Source: Thalassotalea hakodatensis
Lineage (GTDB): Bacteria; Pseudomonadota; Gammaproteobacteria; Enterobacterales; Alteromonadaceae
Length of the DNA: 64,000 bases
Assembly (NCBI RefSeq): GCF_030295995.1
Contig: NZ_AP027365.1
Span: 186,001-250,000 of the forward strand
Direction of reading: 5' to 3'
Numbering within the stretch: the first letter of the stretch is position 1; each line of letters opens with the position of its first letter. Made by a program: the position numbers and the translations under genes. Shown here piece after piece: positions 45,262 to 54,263 of the stretch. The notes under the pieces are model-generated. The model was not told the origin of the DNA, made no database searches, and saw nothing but the letters and a program-made list of their open reading frames with translations.

Positions 45262-46578
45262 ATGCGTGATATTGCTGTTCTGATTCTTTTCATCTTTTTA
45301 GTATTCTTTGCTCTAAGAAGGCCTTTTATTGGAGTTTGCGCATGGATATGGGTAGCAATGGCGTTCCCTGCAGGTTGGGCCTGGGGTTTTTCATCGTCTT
45401 TACGCATTAACTTTACTGTCGCAATTCTCACTTTTGTTGGTTATATCTTTTATAAGAATAAAGCCAAGCTGCGGCTCGATGTCATTTCAATACTAATCGC
45501 CTTATTTTGGGTAATTGCTTTAATCAGCACAATAACGACCGAGTCACTTTTACAAGACTTTATTTGGTCAAAGTTCTTTGATGTTTCTAAGATTCTACTT
45601 CTGTATATTGCGGTTATTCTCATCATCGAGAAAAAGCTGCACATTGATACCTTAATTTGGGTTATTGTGCTGTCAATTTCTGCATATGCAGGGATGGAAG
45701 CCGTTAAATTTATTTTGTCAGGTGGTGGTCACCGAGTTGCAGGTCATGCAGGCCATGTACTAGGTGATAGAAATGACTTGGTTGTAGCAATAAATATGGG
45801 CTTACCACTCGTTATTTACCTGATAGGACAAACCAAAAATAAATTGCTTAAACAAGGTTTGATTGGCTTATTTATTTTAAATTTAGTGGCAATTATAGGT
45901 AGCTACTCACGAGGTGGTTTTATCGGTTTAACCATTTTAACCTTGTACTTTTTCCTCAAATCAAATCGTAAGTTTATTTGGACGATGCTCTTTGTTATTG
46001 CTGTTCCCATTGCTGTGCAGTTTGCGCCAAGTGAATGGACGTCGAGAATGAATACGATTGAAAGTGCATCATTAGAAGATAGATCGTTTATTGGACGTTT
46101 ATGGGCTTGGAAGATTTCCACTAAAATTGCTAATGATAACTTTTTTGGTAATGGTTTTTATGCCAGCCAAGATCCTTTGGCTTGGGAGACCTATAAGCAC
46201 CAAATTGATAACTTTGGTCCTATAAAAACGCCGCCAGTTGAAGATAGGATCAAACCTAAAGCTGCGCATAGTATTTACTTCCAAACATTGGGTGATTTAG
46301 GCTATCTGGGTTTAATTGTTGTACTGTTAATATTAAGCCGTTTCTTCTTCCGCTTGAGAAAAATCGCAAAACTAGCACGTGAACAAGGAATAGAATGGGC
46401 TGAAAAATTAGCAACCCTGATGTCAGTTTCTATTGTCGCTTATGGTATTACCGGCGCATCAGTAAGTTTAATTTACTTCGATTTGTTGTTTGTATTGTTT
46501 GGTATCTCATATGTGCTGCTTTATCGCGTAGTAGATAGCTCGAGTAAGGTCGTGATGCGGCCTCGATTCGCCAAATAA
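45262..46578 (+). CDS. O-antigen-ligase/polymerase-like protein, exosortase A system-associated
   Basis: The 438-residue protein has about ten to eleven TM helices with a large periplasmic loop near residues 270-345, the Wzy/WaaL plan. The segment HAGHVLGDRNDLVVAINMGL and SYSRGGFIGLTIL fit the PEP-CTERM-associated O-glycosylation ligase family (TIGR03097-like). It may polymerise the repeat unit or attach glycans to protein. Its gene follows the small membrane ORF by two bases. Confidence 0.92.
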   Translation: MRDIAVLILFIFLVFFALRRPFIGVCAWIWVAMAFPAGWAWGFSSSLRINFTVAILTFVGYIFYKNKAKLRLDVISILIALFWVIALISTITTESLLQDFIWSKFFDVSKILLLYIAVILIIEKKLHIDTLIWVIVLSISAYAGMEAVKFILSGGGHRVAGHAGHVLGDRNDLVVAINMGLPLVIYLIGQTKNKLLKQGLIGLFILNLVAIIGSYSRGGFIGLTILTLYFFLKSNRKFIWTMLFVIAVPIAVQFAPSEWTSRMNTIESASLEDRSFIGRLWAWKISTKIANDNFFGNGFYASQDPLAWETYKHQIDNFGPIKTPPVEDRIKPKAAHSIYFQTLGDLGYLGLIVVLLILSRFFFRLRKIAKLAREQGIEWAEKLATLMSVSIVAYGITGASVSLIYFDLLFVLFGISYVLLYRVVDSSSKVVMRPRFAK

Positions 46579-46592
46579 GGGATTATAAATAT

Positions 46593-47555
46593 ATGACTCA
46601 AAATTTGGAGCGTTGGCTGTTTGGAGTGTTTAGTAAAGCTGTTTCCTACAAGTCTTTGGGAAGAGCAACTATTCTTACATTCCATCGAGTTTCAGATAAC
46701 AATTCTTTGTTTGAGCAAGAAGAAGTCGGCATTTTAGAGTTTCGCGATAAAATGCGTCTATTGAAAAAGCACTTCAATGTGGTTTCGATCGAGGAGCTAT
46801 TAAACGCTAATTTTAACGGTGATCTTAAACCTTACACCGTAGCGATCACTATTGATGACGGCTATGAAGATTGTTATTCAGTTATCACACCTATATTGGA
46901 TGAATTAAAACTGCCCGGCGCATTTTTCATCACGACCGAAGGTATTGAACAAGGTGGTTTGTGGAACGATAAAATTGCCAATGCTTTGTTATTAACTGAG
47001 CAACAGTCCATTCATATTGATGATGAAGAAATCTTTATAGACGATGATGTTAGTAGATGCGCTGCATTTGGAAAAATTCTTGTTAAATGTAAATACAAAA
47101 AATTGCACGAAAGATCTCAGTTTATCGCTTTGCTCAATGAACAATGTAAAACGGAATTTACTGATTACGATTTTTTAACCGAAGATAAAATCAGAGCAAT
47201 GGCCAATGCCGGTATGATTATTGGCGCTCATACTCATTCACATCCCATTTTAGCGGTTGAAGATGAGCAGGTTTGCATCACTGAAATCAAAGAATCTAAA
47301 GATATTTTAGAAAACATTACCGGTACTAGCATCAAGCATTTTGCTTATCCTAACGGTATGGTTGGTCGAGATTTTAATGGTAAACATGAGTCAATGTTGA
47401 AGGAACTAGGGTTCGAAAGTGGGTTTAGTACAACCTGGGGGCATTTTAGCCCAGATAGCAACAGATTTGCTATTCCACGTTTTACCCCTTGGGACAAAAA
47501 CATTTACAGGTTTGCATTTAGACTTGTTAGACATTCGTGTAAAAAATATGGCTAA
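46593..47555 (+). CDS. Polysaccharide deacetylase family protein (second one in the locus)
   Basis: The 320-residue NodB-fold protein has ATILTFHRVSDN, AITIDDGYEDCYSVITPIL (metal Asp pair) and IIGAHTHSHPIL (metal His pair), then FAYPNGMVGRDF. It is of the ordinary deacetylase type with a split loop and differs from the DUF3473-type enzyme at 33918. It probably deacetylates an N-acetylated sugar of the exopolysaccharide. No signal peptide is evident. Its 3' end overlaps the next gene by eight bases. Confidence 0.9.
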   Translation: MTQNLERWLFGVFSKAVSYKSLGRATILTFHRVSDNNSLFEQEEVGILEFRDKMRLLKKHFNVVSIEELLNANFNGDLKPYTVAITIDDGYEDCYSVITPILDELKLPGAFFITTEGIEQGGLWNDKIANALLLTEQQSIHIDDEEIFIDDDVSRCAAFGKILVKCKYKKLHERSQFIALLNEQCKTEFTDYDFLTEDKIRAMANAGMIIGAHTHSHPILAVEDEQVCITEIKESKDILENITGTSIKHFAYPNGMVGRDFNGKHESMLKELGFESGFSTTWGHFSPDSNRFAIPRFTPWDKNIYRFAFRLVRHSCKKYG

Positions 47556-48753
47556 TGTACCTCAACATATATTGATGATTGCGTTTGATTTCCCTCCTAG
47601 GGGGGGATCAGGTGTTGAGCGTACGTTGAAATTTGCTCGCTTTCTGTCAAGTTTTGGCTGGAAGCCCGTGGTACTCACCGTGAATGAATCGACCCACGGA
47701 GATTTTGTTGATCATAGCAATCAACTTGAAAATGACATTATTGTAGAGAGAACATTTTGTTTAGATGCAAGTAGACATTTGGCGTTTCGTGGACGACATT
47801 TTGAGTTTTCAAAAAAACCCGATCGTTATTGGGGCTGGGCTTTTACAGCTGTGCCTAAAGCCATGTCTTTAATCAAGCAATATGACATTAAGTGTTTATG
47901 GTCTACTTATCCAGTGATGACTTCACACATCATAGGTTATGTATTAAATAAATTAACGAAATTGCCTTGGATAGCTGATTATCGCGATCCACTTCAATGC
48001 TATTACGATGAACTGGTTTACAACAACTCTAAAGCAGCACGATTTTTTGACAAATTAGTGGTTGAGAATACAACTAAGCTTGTTTTTGTTACCAACAATG
48101 CATTGTCACTTTATGCCAATATCTATGGGGCAAGGGTATTGGAAAAGAGTACGGTTATCGAAAATGGCTTTGATAGCAAAAACCTAGGAGCGCTTTCAAG
48201 AACCTTAGAAAATGACAAATTTGTGCTTTTTCATGGAGGATCTCTGTACGAGACAGGAAGGCAACCTCAGGTGCTATTTGATGCATTGAAATTGCTTAAA
48301 GTTAAATTAGGTAAGGATTTTGATAAGGTTAAATTGAATTTACTCGGTGCGCACAATCAGCAGTTTAATAAAGTGCGTGCAGAGCAACTTGAAATTTCAC
48401 AGGCTGTAGAGTTTAAATCTCAACAGCCGTATCAACAATGTTTGCAGGCAATGCTTAATGCAGATGTTTTGGTGGTGATACAAGGGCAGGTTTTTGATAA
48501 TCAGATACCCGGGAAAATATATGAGTATCTTAATACCGATTTACCCATAGTGGTTGTTACGCCAAATAACAGCGCAACGGATGTTTTAGTGAAAGAGTTT
48601 CCAGGCGTTTTAAGTTCTGAAGACCCAACAGAAATAGCAGTATTTTTAGTAAGAGCTTTCACTGAAAAAATTCGTTATGTGCGTGATACCGAAAAATTAG
48701 AGCGCAGAGAAAGAACACAAGAGCTGGCACAGCTACTCGATAGCTGTGTTTGA
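47548..48753 (+). CDS. Glycosyltransferase family 4-like protein
   Basis: About 401 residues from the ATG at 47548, giving MANVPQHILMIAFDFPPRGG. The frame is open further upstream, but that part overlaps the deacetylase gene and has no coding logic. Features: GSGVERTLKFARFLSSFGW, WIADYRDPLQCYYDEL, VFVTNNALSLYANIYG, IENGFDSKNL, FHGGSLYETGRQPQVLFDAL, and IPGKIYEYLNTDLPIVVV. This is the GT4 pattern common in capsule and exopolysaccharide clusters. Donor unknown. Confidence 0.9.
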   Translation: MANVPQHILMIAFDFPPRGGSGVERTLKFARFLSSFGWKPVVLTVNESTHGDFVDHSNQLENDIIVERTFCLDASRHLAFRGRHFEFSKKPDRYWGWAFTAVPKAMSLIKQYDIKCLWSTYPVMTSHIIGYVLNKLTKLPWIADYRDPLQCYYDELVYNNSKAARFFDKLVVENTTKLVFVTNNALSLYANIYGARVLEKSTVIENGFDSKNLGALSRTLENDKFVLFHGGSLYETGRQPQVLFDALKLLKVKLGKDFDKVKLNLLGAHNQQFNKVRAEQLEISQAVEFKSQQPYQQCLQAMLNADVLVVIQGQVFDNQIPGKIYEYLNTDLPIVVVTPNNSATDVLVKEFPGVLSSEDPTEIAVFLVRAFTEKIRYVRDTEKLERRERTQELAQLLDSCV

Positions 48754-48780
48754 TTTAAAAATTTCCTAATAGGAACTGAC

Positions 48781-49776
48781 ATGAGTATAACGTCTCTTTT
48801 ACTTACTGGAGGAGCTGAAAAGAGCTCTTCGAAAAATGAATGGACTGGTTTTCAAAGTGCACTAGCTTTAGTGTGTGATGTTAAAACGGGTGACTGTAAA
48901 GAAGCCATCAATTATTTTACACCAGAAGAATTTAGACCACCGATGCCTGATTGTTCTGTATTGTTTAAGTCGGCAGAAATTCAACAAGGTATGTTGGTAG
49001 CAACGACACAAACAGAAGTGTTGCTATACGATATAAAAACATATCAGTTAAAAAGTCGGATTTCTTTGCCATGTTTTAATGATGTACATCATGCTAGGCT
49101 AACCGAGAGTGGTTCATTGCTTGTTTGTGCGACCGGTTTAGATGCTGTTTTTGAATTGGATCTTGAAGGCAATGTGCTTAAAGAGTATCCCGTTTTAGGT
49201 CAAGATATTTGGCACAAGTTCTCGAAAGAGCAAGATTATCGCCAGGTACTTACGACAAAACCTCACGAATCGCACCCTAATTTTTGCTTTGAGTACCAAG
49301 GTGAGTATTTTGTCACGCGTTTCAAGCAAAAAGATGCTATTAGCTTAGCCACTGATAAGGCATTTGATATCGCCGTTGGTGGTCCACATGACGGCTATGT
49401 CTTGGAGGATGAAGTTTACTTTACCACGGTTAACGGTTTTGTCGTTGGTTTTAATATTACCAGTGGTGAAAAAGTACTAGAGTGCGACTTAAACCAAATT
49501 GAAAACCCACAAAAAAAGAACTTAGGCTGGTGTCGCAGCTTATTAATGTTAAATAAAGATGAAGCTATTGTTGGTTTTAGTCGCATGAGAACCAGTAAAT
49601 TCTCAGATTATCTAAGCTGGGTAAAAGAAAAAACAGGGGCTGGCACAGCAAATGCTGAACCGACAAGAATCGTAAAATATAACTTTAAAAATAGCTCGAT
49701 TGATTGGTCAGTTAATATTGAATGCTTCAATATTAATGCTGTTTTTTCTGTATTGGATAATTCTGAGAACATTTAA
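48781..49776 (+). CDS. Uncharacterised beta-propeller-like protein of the polysaccharide operon
   Basis: The 331-residue protein has no signal peptide and no membrane segment, so it appears cytoplasmic. The sequence alternates short beta-strand stretches and turns in repeated blades: EVLLYDIKTYQLKSRISLPC, GSLLVCATGLDAVFELDLEG, FVVGFNITSGEKVLECDLNQ, RIVKYNFKNSSIDWSVNIEC. Conserved-looking points are NDVHHARL, ESHPNFCF, GPHDGYV and GWCRSLLML, rich in His and Asp. I recognise no named family. It lies between a glycosyltransferase (27-base gap) and a flippase (stop and start overlap by one base), so it serves the pathway, perhaps as a scaffold or an enzyme with a His/Asp metal site. Confidence 0.75.
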   Translation: MSITSLLLTGGAEKSSSKNEWTGFQSALALVCDVKTGDCKEAINYFTPEEFRPPMPDCSVLFKSAEIQQGMLVATTQTEVLLYDIKTYQLKSRISLPCFNDVHHARLTESGSLLVCATGLDAVFELDLEGNVLKEYPVLGQDIWHKFSKEQDYRQVLTTKPHESHPNFCFEYQGEYFVTRFKQKDAISLATDKAFDIAVGGPHDGYVLEDEVYFTTVNGFVVGFNITSGEKVLECDLNQIENPQKKNLGWCRSLLMLNKDEAIVGFSRMRTSKFSDYLSWVKEKTGAGTANAEPTRIVKYNFKNSSIDWSVNIECFNINAVFSVLDNSENI

Positions 49777-51203
49777 TGTCTACTATAAAAAGCCAAGTTA
49801 TTTCTGGTGTTAAGTGGTCACTTTTTGCTAAAGGTGCATCGCAGTTATTTTCGTGGATTTCGACATTTTTTGTTATCAGGATTTTAACGCCAAATGACTT
49901 TGGGATCATCGAGTTAGCAACGGCTATTATCAGTTTAGCCATGGCGCTCGGTATCAGTGGTTTTTCTGATGTTATTGTGCAAAAGAAAGTACATGACACT
50001 AAGCTCTGCAACCAAGTGTTTACTATTTCCTTATTGGTAAACCTGTTGTTGTTTATTATCATTTTTAGCAGCGCAGGCGCGGTTGCTCGGTGGTTTGATG
50101 CACCAAATCTTGAACAAGTTGTACAACTACTGAGTGTCAATGTATTAACCATTGCATTTACAGTGGTTCCTTCTGGCATCCTGAAACGGGACATGAAATT
50201 CAAACCATTATCTTTGATCCAATTAGTGATGGCGCTATCTAATGCCGCGATTAGTTTAACGTTTGCACTTAATGGCTTTCAGTATTGGTCGATACCATTA
50301 GGGGCTTTTTTCAGCATGATAATTTTTGCAGTTTTAATTAACTCGCAAGTCAGACAGAAAGTAGCCATCACCTTTGATTTTTCAGGTTTTAGGGCTTATT
50401 TCAACTTCGGTATGTTTACCATTATTAATCGAACGTTGAATTTTATCTTTTTAAAAGCAGACACTTTTATTATTGGTAAGGCACTGGGTATTGCTCCACT
50501 TGGAACCTATTCCGTTGGTAGCCAGCTTGCTAATTTACCGCTGGAGAAGACCGCAGCGACGTTAAACCAAATTAGCTATTCAGGTTACGCCCAAATAAAA
50601 AATGAACCTAACTCGGTTGCTTATTATTTTGTGCAAAGTAACCGAATTTTATCGATATTAGTTTTCCCTGTTTTTTGGGGAATGGCAGCAGTAGCCGAGC
50701 TTATCATTGGTATTTTATTGGGTGAAAAGTGGCTTGGAGCAGTAGTTGTCTTTCAGTTGCTTGCGTTAGCTATGCCATTTCGCATTTTCCAACTTTCGAC
50801 ACATTCGGCAATAGCCGGTCTTGGCAATCCGAAATTCAATACAAAGAACCTATTTGTATTATGTTTGCTGATACCACCAAGCATTGCTGTTGGTGTCAAC
50901 TGGGGAATAGCAGGGGCTGCAATAGCTTGGAGTATTGCTTACTTACTGTTTTTTGTATGGATGATGGGACGAAGCTTTGGTTACCTAAACGTTAAAGTGC
51001 AAGACTTTTTAGCGGCTATCTTTAAACCTATTATTTCTGGTATTTTGATGGTGCTCTGCACATTACAAGTTATCTCTTTTATGGGAGATAGTAGTCTAGT
51101 AACATTAATTTCTGCCATTATCGCTGGTGCAGTGACTTATACCGTTACGTTATTGGTATTGGATAGAGAAGTAATTCAAACGATCAAAAAACTGAAATCG
51201 TGA
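49776..51203 (+). CDS. Lipopolysaccharide/oligosaccharide flippase (Wzx-like, MOP superfamily)
   Basis: The 475-residue protein has about fourteen hydrophobic helices and opens with IKSQVISGVKWSLFAKGASQLFSWIS, followed by FFVIRILTPNDFGIIELATA, typical of Polysacc_synt/WzxC-type flippases. Internal landmarks are PSGILKRDMKFKPLSLIQL and FNFGMFTIINRTLNFIFLKAD. It should turn the lipid-linked repeat unit to the periplasmic side, where the O-antigen-ligase-like protein acts. Its first base overlaps the last base of the preceding stop. Confidence 0.93.
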   Translation: MSTIKSQVISGVKWSLFAKGASQLFSWISTFFVIRILTPNDFGIIELATAIISLAMALGISGFSDVIVQKKVHDTKLCNQVFTISLLVNLLLFIIIFSSAGAVARWFDAPNLEQVVQLLSVNVLTIAFTVVPSGILKRDMKFKPLSLIQLVMALSNAAISLTFALNGFQYWSIPLGAFFSMIIFAVLINSQVRQKVAITFDFSGFRAYFNFGMFTIINRTLNFIFLKADTFIIGKALGIAPLGTYSVGSQLANLPLEKTAATLNQISYSGYAQIKNEPNSVAYYFVQSNRILSILVFPVFWGMAAVAELIIGILLGEKWLGAVVVFQLLALAMPFRIFQLSTHSAIAGLGNPKFNTKNLFVLCLLIPPSIAVGVNWGIAGAAIAWSIAYLLFFVWMMGRSFGYLNVKVQDFLAAIFKPIISGILMVLCTLQVISFMGDSSLVTLISAIIAGAVTYTVTLLVLDREVIQTIKKLKS

Positions 51204-51216
51204 TAAAGGGAGTCGC

Positions 51217-52623
51217 ATGAAAGCAAAGTTATTCATTTATTTCATAATATGTTTAGTTGTGCTGGCATGTTCTGGTGCTTTATTTTTTCAGTATTATTTC
51301 CAAAAGCCATTTAGCGAAGCGATCAATATCAAGCCCTATAAAATGTGGCAATCTGAATTACTTGAAACAAAGCTGCTAAATCCAAATGTACCTTCAGCTC
51401 AATTCTGGTTTGATAAACCTGTGGGTCCTAAAGCGCCAATACAATGGAATCCGACCCACAACAATAGCTTATACGTAAATAGCGAAAAGGAAATAATTGC
51501 TGCGCTCAAAAAGGCAAAAGCAGGTGAAACTATCCATGTATTACCTGGTACCTACCGATTTACTGGGCACAGTTTAAATACTAAAAATTCGGGAACTCTT
51601 AGTCAGCCAATAGTTTTCATGGCGAGTCATATTGGCGATGTTACTTTTGAATTTGATCTAAAAGAAGGGCTGTTAATTGCTCATCCTTTCTGGCGAATCG
51701 GCAATATCCAGTTTAAAGGTGTGTGTGAACAAGACTATAAATGTGAACACGCTCTGCATGTTGTTGGCCAAGGTCACAATACCCATATAGAAAACAACGT
51801 GTTTTTAGACTTTAATTCCCCGATCAAAGTAAACCAGTTTAACGGTGAATATCCCGACAAAGGCCTTATTAAACACAATACATTTATTTATTCTAGGGCC
51901 CGAAAAACAGCATCTCCGGTTACCGCAATTGATATTGTTGCAGCCAACGATTGGCTTGTTAGCCAAAACTTCATCTCAGACTTCACTAAAGCAAAAGGTG
52001 ACCACGTAAGTTATGCCATGTTTTTTAAAGGCAATGGCCAGGGTAATGTTGCAGAGCGCAATGTGGTCTTTTGCGAATGGTTATTCTCTGGAGGTCAGCG
52101 TGTTGGGGTATCCATTGGCGGTGGCGGCACAGGCCATAAATTTTGCCGAGATGGTAGTTGTGCGGTTGAGCAAAGTGATTCTATTATTAGAAACAATTTA
52201 ATTGCTCATTGCCCAAACGATGTAGGTATATATGTAAACAAGGGTAAAAACTCTATTATAAACAATAATGTACTATATAAGACTCGAGGTATGGATATTG
52301 CGTTTGAACAGTCTTCCACCACCTTACTTTTTAATGTATACGACGGTAGAGTTTTTGTAAAACATGGAGCAAATATTGTAGAGCATAATAATGCTGGCAG
52401 CGTTGTTTCAGCGATGCTTTTAAAATCTGAAGTAGAACATCGCTATATAAATCCTGCAAGTGGAAATTTTATTGCGCTTGATGATAATTTACTACCTGTC
52501 CCTAAGGGCTTAGAATATGACCTAGGGTTAGATATTTGTGGTATACAGCGCAGTAAACGCGTATCGCTTTTTGGTATGACAAGTACACTGATGCCCAGTT
52601 GTAAATTAGATTTTACTTACTAA
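51217..52623 (+). CDS. Right-handed parallel beta-helix protein, membrane-anchored
   Basis: The 468-residue protein has an N-terminal hydrophobic anchor (LFIYFIICLVVLACSGALFF). Then comes a solenoid with turns such as LYVNSEKEIIAALKKAKAGE, TIHVLPGTYRFTGHSL, NTHIENNVFLDFNSPIKVNQ, DWLVSQNFISD, NVAERNVVFCEW, SIIRNNLIAHCPNDVGIYV and SIINNNVLYKTRG. This fold is shared by pectate/alginate lyases (PL6 chondroitinase-B type), C5-epimerases and some hydrolases. As the last gene of the polysaccharide operon it may trim or epimerise the polymer in the periplasm. Catalytic residues cannot be fixed by eye. The Cys in the anchor (VLACSG) could be a lipobox. Confidence 0.87.
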   Translation: MKAKLFIYFIICLVVLACSGALFFQYYFQKPFSEAINIKPYKMWQSELLETKLLNPNVPSAQFWFDKPVGPKAPIQWNPTHNNSLYVNSEKEIIAALKKAKAGETIHVLPGTYRFTGHSLNTKNSGTLSQPIVFMASHIGDVTFEFDLKEGLLIAHPFWRIGNIQFKGVCEQDYKCEHALHVVGQGHNTHIENNVFLDFNSPIKVNQFNGEYPDKGLIKHNTFIYSRARKTASPVTAIDIVAANDWLVSQNFISDFTKAKGDHVSYAMFFKGNGQGNVAERNVVFCEWLFSGGQRVGVSIGGGGTGHKFCRDGSCAVEQSDSIIRNNLIAHCPNDVGIYVNKGKNSIINNNVLYKTRGMDIAFEQSSTTLLFNVYDGRVFVKHGANIVEHNNAGSVVSAMLLKSEVEHRYINPASGNFIALDDNLLPVPKGLEYDLGLDICGIQRSKRVSLFGMTSTLMPSCKLDFTY

Positions 52624-52652
52624 TCAAAATGTTTATGTATGCTTGCCTAAGT

Positions 52653-53642
52653 CTAGCTACCGACCAATAACTTGCTGTACTTACCGGAAACCTTTTTAAC
52701 CAATGTTATTATGTATGAACAAGTTAGTAGTGTTGTTATTGCTACTATAAAATATAAAACTAAATTTCCTGTTGCTGGTTCACCATTTACTTTTAGGTAT
52801 AATAATTTTCCTGAAGTTAATAAATATGAGTGAATAAAAAAGACACCAAAACTTGTATCAGCAATTACACTCACAAATTTTGAGTTTAAATACGAATTAA
52901 ATTTTATAAATAATCCCAAGAAGAAGATAGACATACTCAATTTTTGTAGATAATTGATATAAGTCATAGTGCCTTCCAAAAACAAAAATTCACATATAGA
53001 AAAAAATATAATAAGTGAAAACGAAAATACTATAAGTATATTGCGACTAATTATTGGATTTATAACATCTTTAAACTGACTGCAATACATTCCGAGCAAG
53101 TATGCAGAGAAAAAGTGAATAAAGCTTTGAGGAGGAAAGCCTCTGCCAATAAAGCAAGACAAAACGATGAATATAGGTAAACCCAAATAGATTAACTTAT
53201 TTTTATCTGCTTTTATTAAGAGAGGAGCTATTACATAAAAAATAGCGATCATAGGTATAAACCATAGTGGGGCAAGGTGTGCTCCTGTTAGATAGAATAA
53301 ACCTATTTGTTCTAATATTGAATTGTCATAAAATCCATACCAAACGGAACCACGCTTCAATATCGTTACAAAGATCACTATAGCTGGAATAGAAATAATA
53401 AAATAAGGAGCGATTACATTTTTTAGTTTAGATTTGAAGTACTTCTTTGAGTCAAATTTACTTGATAAATGCTGGAAAAGGTAACCAGCAATAAATACAA
53501 AAAGAACACTACCATTGGAAAGAAATATCCTTAGTAATCTTTCGGTATCAATATCATTCCATACAAATACATCTATAGTGTGGCCGGTAATTATGAAAAG
53601 TATAGCTAAAGCTCTAAAATAATGAATGTACCCTAGAAACAA
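52653..53642 (-). CDS. Acyltransferase 3 family membrane protein
   Basis: The 329-residue protein has about ten TM helices and begins with TTG behind a perfect AAGGAG site. The N-terminal segment GYIHYFRALAILFIITGHTI contains the family's conserved Arg and His; SNGSVLFVFIAGYLFQHLSSKF and PLWFIPMIAIFYVIAPL follow. Acyltransferase 3 enzymes O-acetylate or O-acylate extracellular glycans. The gene is richer in A and T than its neighbours, with many ATA and AAA codons, and lies against IS remnants, so it was probably acquired separately. It is convergent with the polysaccharide operon and its target may be that polymer. Confidence 0.88.
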   Translation of the reverse strand: MFLGYIHYFRALAILFIITGHTIDVFVWNDIDTERLLRIFLSNGSVLFVFIAGYLFQHLSSKFDSKKYFKSKLKNVIAPYFIISIPAIVIFVTILKRGSVWYGFYDNSILEQIGLFYLTGAHLAPLWFIPMIAIFYVIAPLLIKADKNKLIYLGLPIFIVLSCFIGRGFPPQSFIHFFSAYLLGMYCSQFKDVINPIISRNILIVFSFSLIIFFSICEFLFLEGTMTYINYLQKLSMSIFFLGLFIKFNSYLNSKFVSVIADTSFGVFFIHSYLLTSGKLLYLKVNGEPATGNLVLYFIVAITTLLTCSYIITLVKKVSGKYSKLLVGS

Positions 53643-53975
53643 TTTATTCTCCTTGGTATTGCAACAAATCTATTTAGGTAGCTAACAATTTAGTTTTTAT
53701 GCGACACGTAGTTTGTGTTACTTTATCGCTTGTTGGTCTGAGGCGCTACCCGCTCGGTGTGTCAGAGGTTTTATGCTATGGACTTTTGCTTTTTAGAAGT
53801 TATAACTCTCATAGCTAATTTAAACGAGCTTAGTTTTGATTATTTAAGCTTTCCCAGCACCACTCAGCGCTTATTATGTATTTATTACACCTAAATTTAG
53901 CCAAATAAGCAATCATCTTTTTCACTCGTACAGTGGCTATCAGTCTGGGTAGTTAAGCAAGATAACTCTTTGATT
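53643..53975. other. Gene-free stretch beside the IS91 remnant
   Basis: I see no coding frame, RNA gene or clear hairpin. Since it follows the 3' end of an IS91-type transposase remnant, part of it may be the terminal region of that element, but I cannot define its border. Confidence 0.4.
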
Positions 53976-54254
53976 TTATTCAGCCCTTGAAGCTGCTAAC
54001 TCGTTCGCTCTGTTATTAGCTGCCACTGGCTTCAAGTTGAACACCCCAATAAACCGCAAGATACCTACTTTACAGTGCTGACAGAGCCAGTGTGGCGACT
54101 GTGGTGTATTCTCTGCCTTTGGCTTGTAACCTTTGCGAACCTGTGACTTTATCAGCGCTAATTTTCGTTTGCGACAGGCATTAGGTAAAAAAACATAGTG
54201 ACGAATACACATAAACCCTTTTGGCAGTAGATGCTGTAAATAACGCAGTAAAAA
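53976..54254 (-). pseudogene. IS91-family transposase, C-terminal remnant
   Basis: The minus-strand frame reads FLLRYLQHLLPKGFMCIRHY, VFLPNACRKRKLALIKSQV, and later SPHWLCQHCKVGILRFIGVF, matching the C-terminal part of IS91-type transposases (the LPKGF-RIRHYG and C-x2-C zinc-like segments). The rest of the transposase, including the HUH-type catalytic tyrosine region, is missing: the frame meets TAA at 54257 and an IS66-like end begins at 54264. It is clearly inactive. Confidence 0.8.
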
Positions 54255-54263
54255 TTATCATTG

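Noticed and set aside
47419-47547. Upstream extension of the glycosyltransferase at 47548
   Set aside because: It reads the end of the deacetylase gene in another frame; the GT4 fold starts at MANVPQHILM.
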